A stretch of 64,000 bases of DNA from Variovorax paradoxus (GTDB lineage: Bacteria > Pseudomonadota > Gammaproteobacteria > Burkholderiales > Burkholderiaceae_C): contig NZ_JAUSXG010000001.1 in the NCBI RefSeq assembly GCF_030815855.1, positions 1,426,001-1,490,000 of the forward strand, in the 5' to 3' direction. Position 1 is the first letter of the stretch. The number at the start of each line of letters is the position of its first letter. The notes under the pieces are model-generated. The model searched no databases, had not been told where the DNA came from, and saw only the letters and a list, made by a program, of their open reading frames with translations. The translations under genes were made by a program, and so were the position numbers. Shown here in pieces: positions 62,274 through 64,000 of this stretch.

Positions 62274-63536
62274 CTACTTCAGAGCCTTGCCTTGCGTTGC
62301 CCCCAGCGGCGTGTGCAGTTGCGAAGCCACCCACTGGCCCGTGTTGTCGTCGCGGCCCTGCAGCAGGTAGCGCGTGTCGGGCTTGCCGTAGTTCTGCACC
62401 GCCATGGCCGAGAACTTGCCGATGTCGGTCTTCGGGTCGCGCAGGCGGTTGACGATCAGCACCTTCTTGGTGTCGGCAAAGTCGGCCATCATGTTCTGGT
62501 CGCCCTCGCTGTCGCCGGCGATGAAGCTCGGGCCGTAGCCGTATTTGCTCACCAGGAAGCGCTGGATGTTCTTGGTCTTGCCCGGGCCTTGCGTCTGGTC
62601 GTAGCCGCGCCGGTACTCGGGCTGGATCACGCCATTGGCGTCGCGCTCCAGTTCCATCGCCAGCACGCGGTCGGCCGGGTTGTTGTAGCCGAAGGCGGGG
62701 TTCGACGAGATTTCCTTGATCACGTCGACGAAAGATGCGGAACACACCCACACATCGAAACCCGCGTTCCGGAACGCGGCGTACAGCTCCTGCATTTCTG
62801 GCTGTAGCCGCAGGCCGTTCTTCCAGCTGACCGAGACGACGCCCGCCTGCCCGGGCAGTGCGGCGGGCGACGTCCATTTCACCTTGGCCACGGGTTCCTT
62901 CAATTGCCATGCCACGGTTTCCGCCGTGAGCTTGCGCACCTGCGCTTCGGTCATGCCGACGAAGAGGTAGGTCACCCACGGGTAGGCCGTGTCGTGGTCG
63001 AAGGTGTCGCCGATGGCTTCGTAGAGATAGCGCACCTTGGTGGTGAATGCGATGTAGTGCGGGCTCAGCTTCACCGCGGCCAGCGGCTGGCTGCCCTTGA
63101 GGCCGCTGTAGTTCTGGTAAAGCCAGGTGTAGCTCGCCACGATGTCGGGCACCAGCCGGTCGATGTTCACCGGCTGGCCGGCCGCGTTGTTGTACGCGGG
63201 AAGAAAATCTTTCTTGGGGATGTTCTTGCGCAGCGCCACTTCGAGCTGCGCCGGCGTGGCGCCGAAGACCAGGTTCTCGAGCTGGTAGATCAGCGAGGCT
63301 TCCTCGATGTCGAGGAACACGCTGGTGTTGTCCCAGTCGAACACCACGTAGGGCGGCTTGGCGGCGTTGTAGCCCGGGCTTTGCTTGCCGAGGCTGGAGA
63401 TCAGGCCTTCGATCTGGGCGCGGTTGAAAGCGTCCCAGTGGGCGGGCGAAAGGCCCTTGGCGGGCGAGAGGCTGGCGCAGCCGGTAGCGACGAGCGCGGC
63501 AGCAAGTGGGGTGAGAAGGGCGAGGCGGCGTTGCAT
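62274..63536 (-). CDS. HAD-family lipoprotein phosphatase, phosphorylcholine phosphatase-like
   Basis: A 420-residue lipoprotein (lipobox ATGC, Cys20) of the haloacid dehalogenase superfamily resembling Pseudomonas PchP, which frees choline from phosphorylcholine. HAD motif I is VVFDWDNTSV (Asp67, Asp69), motif II Ser in VCSASFVDVI, and motif III/IV GDSEGDQNMM. It is exported and anchored to a membrane. No choline operon is beside it, so the substrate is uncertain. Complete for the family. Confidence 0.88.
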   Translation of the reverse strand: MQRRLALLTPLAAALVATGCASLSPAKGLSPAHWDAFNRAQIEGLISSLGKQSPGYNAAKPPYVVFDWDNTSVFLDIEEASLIYQLENLVFGATPAQLEVALRKNIPKKDFLPAYNNAAGQPVNIDRLVPDIVASYTWLYQNYSGLKGSQPLAAVKLSPHYIAFTTKVRYLYEAIGDTFDHDTAYPWVTYLFVGMTEAQVRKLTAETVAWQLKEPVAKVKWTSPAALPGQAGVVSVSWKNGLRLQPEMQELYAAFRNAGFDVWVCSASFVDVIKEISSNPAFGYNNPADRVLAMELERDANGVIQPEYRRGYDQTQGPGKTKNIQRFLVSKYGYGPSFIAGDSEGDQNMMADFADTKKVLIVNRLRDPKTDIGKFSAMAVQNYGKPDTRYLLQGRDDNTGQWVASQLHTPLGATQGKALK

Positions 63537-63630
63537 GTGCTTCCTGTCGTTATGCGTTGTCGATGAAAAGCTCCGAGCGTATGCAGCGCTCGTGACACTT
63601 CCGCATCGACCTACGCATCAGCCATGCCAA

Positions 63631-64000
63631 CTACGCGCCGATGCGTGCCTGCTGCTGTTCGATGAACGCCGCCACCCTGCGCACGAGCGCGCGGTTTCCC
63701 CCTGCCGCCTCGACGCTCGCCGCGGCCTGCACAGCGACGGTTTCCTGGATGCTGCGGATGGTCGCGGCTGCGTGCGATGCCGGCAGGCCGAATTGGGAAG
63801 ATGCGGCGTGGGCCAGTTCGAGGCGCGATGCGTGCTGGCCCGGAAAGATGGCGAGCTCCTGATAGCCCGTGTGGCCGCCCAGTTGCATCACGAGGTCGAA
63901 GGCCGGGGACAGGCGCCACAGCCCGTCTTCGCCCCGCAACGCGCCGTGGTTCTTGACGTGATCGTCGCTGTTGCCCACCGCCAGGTTGAATACCAGGCGG
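63631..64000 (-). CDS. HipA-family kinase/toxin, C-terminal part
   Basis: The frame is open to the right edge, so only about 123 C-terminal residues are visible. They contain the HipA motif NLAVGNSDDHVKNHG (catalytic Asp and Asn) and the later LSPAFDLVMQLGGHTGYQE. HipA proteins are Ser/Thr kinases of toxin-antitoxin modules. The antitoxin HipB, usually upstream, would lie outside the window. Confidence 0.88.
   Translation of the reverse strand, partial: RLVFNLAVGNSDDHVKNHGALRGEDGLWRLSPAFDLVMQLGGHTGYQELAIFPGQHASRLELAHAASSQFGLPASHAAATIRSIQETVAVQAAASVEAAGGNRALVRRVAAFIEQQQARIGA

Overview
The window looks like a chromosomal segment of a high-GC betaproteobacterium of the family Comamonadaceae, probably Variovorax or a close relative. 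This is inferred from GC-rich codon use, an orphan Bug/TctC-type binding protein, the DUF1800/DUF1501 pair, a single-chain GcvP behind a tandem glycine riboswitch, and an intergenic repeat of a style I associate with this genus. I saw no tRNA, rRNA, insertion sequence or CRISPR array. Both edges cut genes: an MHS-type MFS transporter on the left and a HipA-family kinase on the right.

Layout. 1-4 kb: end of an MFS gene, a FrnE-like DsbA protein, and an exported DUF1800/DUF1501 pair. 4-9 kb: an amidase, orphan Bug-type binding protein and MFS permease operon with a divergent LysR. 9-19.6 kb: a carbohydrate locus with GH3, a PF10091 (GH144-like) glucanase, GH15, an SbmA/BacA-type ABC protein, a CocE-like protein and GH13. 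Four genes of it are joined by 4-base stop/start overlaps. 19.8-29 kb: small modules (SDR and Tat hydrolase with LysR, GNAT, a 5'-truncated EamA gene, HxlR with NTF2-like/DUF3237/LysE, an orphan LivK-like protein, a methyltransferase). 29-36 kb: DAHP synthase, a chemoreceptor behind a sigma-28 promoter, GFA protein, flavin oxidoreductase, carboxylesterase, DUF3014. 36-41 kb: gcvTHP with its riboswitch. 41-51 kb: a TRAP transporter, LysR, DUF1445 protein, MFS and fused 5-oxoprolinase. 51-55.6 kb: a long inverted repeat, ETF-QO, and an SDR/EamA/thioesterase operon. 56-61.6 kb: a two-component system, two PAP2 phosphatases and an EptA-type phosphoethanolamine transferase. 61.6-64 kb: an AhpD-like protein, a lipoprotein HAD phosphatase and the HipA C-terminus.

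Most interesting points. (a) The 9-19.6 kb locus pairs beta-1,2-glucan-type enzymes with alpha-glucosidases; the GH13 carries the Val that in this family marks alpha-1,6 specificity. That combination would suit a beta-1,2-glucan closed or branched by alpha-1,6 bonds. (b) Its ABC protein has lost key residues of Walker A, Q-loop, signature and H-loop, and its CocE-like protein has lost the whole catalytic triad, so two probable pseudoenzymes sit side by side. (c) TTCAG repeats spaced 10-11 bp lie both between the response regulator and PAP2 genes and before eptA, suggesting a lipid A remodelling regulon. (d) A DUF1445 protein, a transporter and a 5-oxoprolinase form a plausible D-glutamate/5-oxoproline route next to a TRAP importer.
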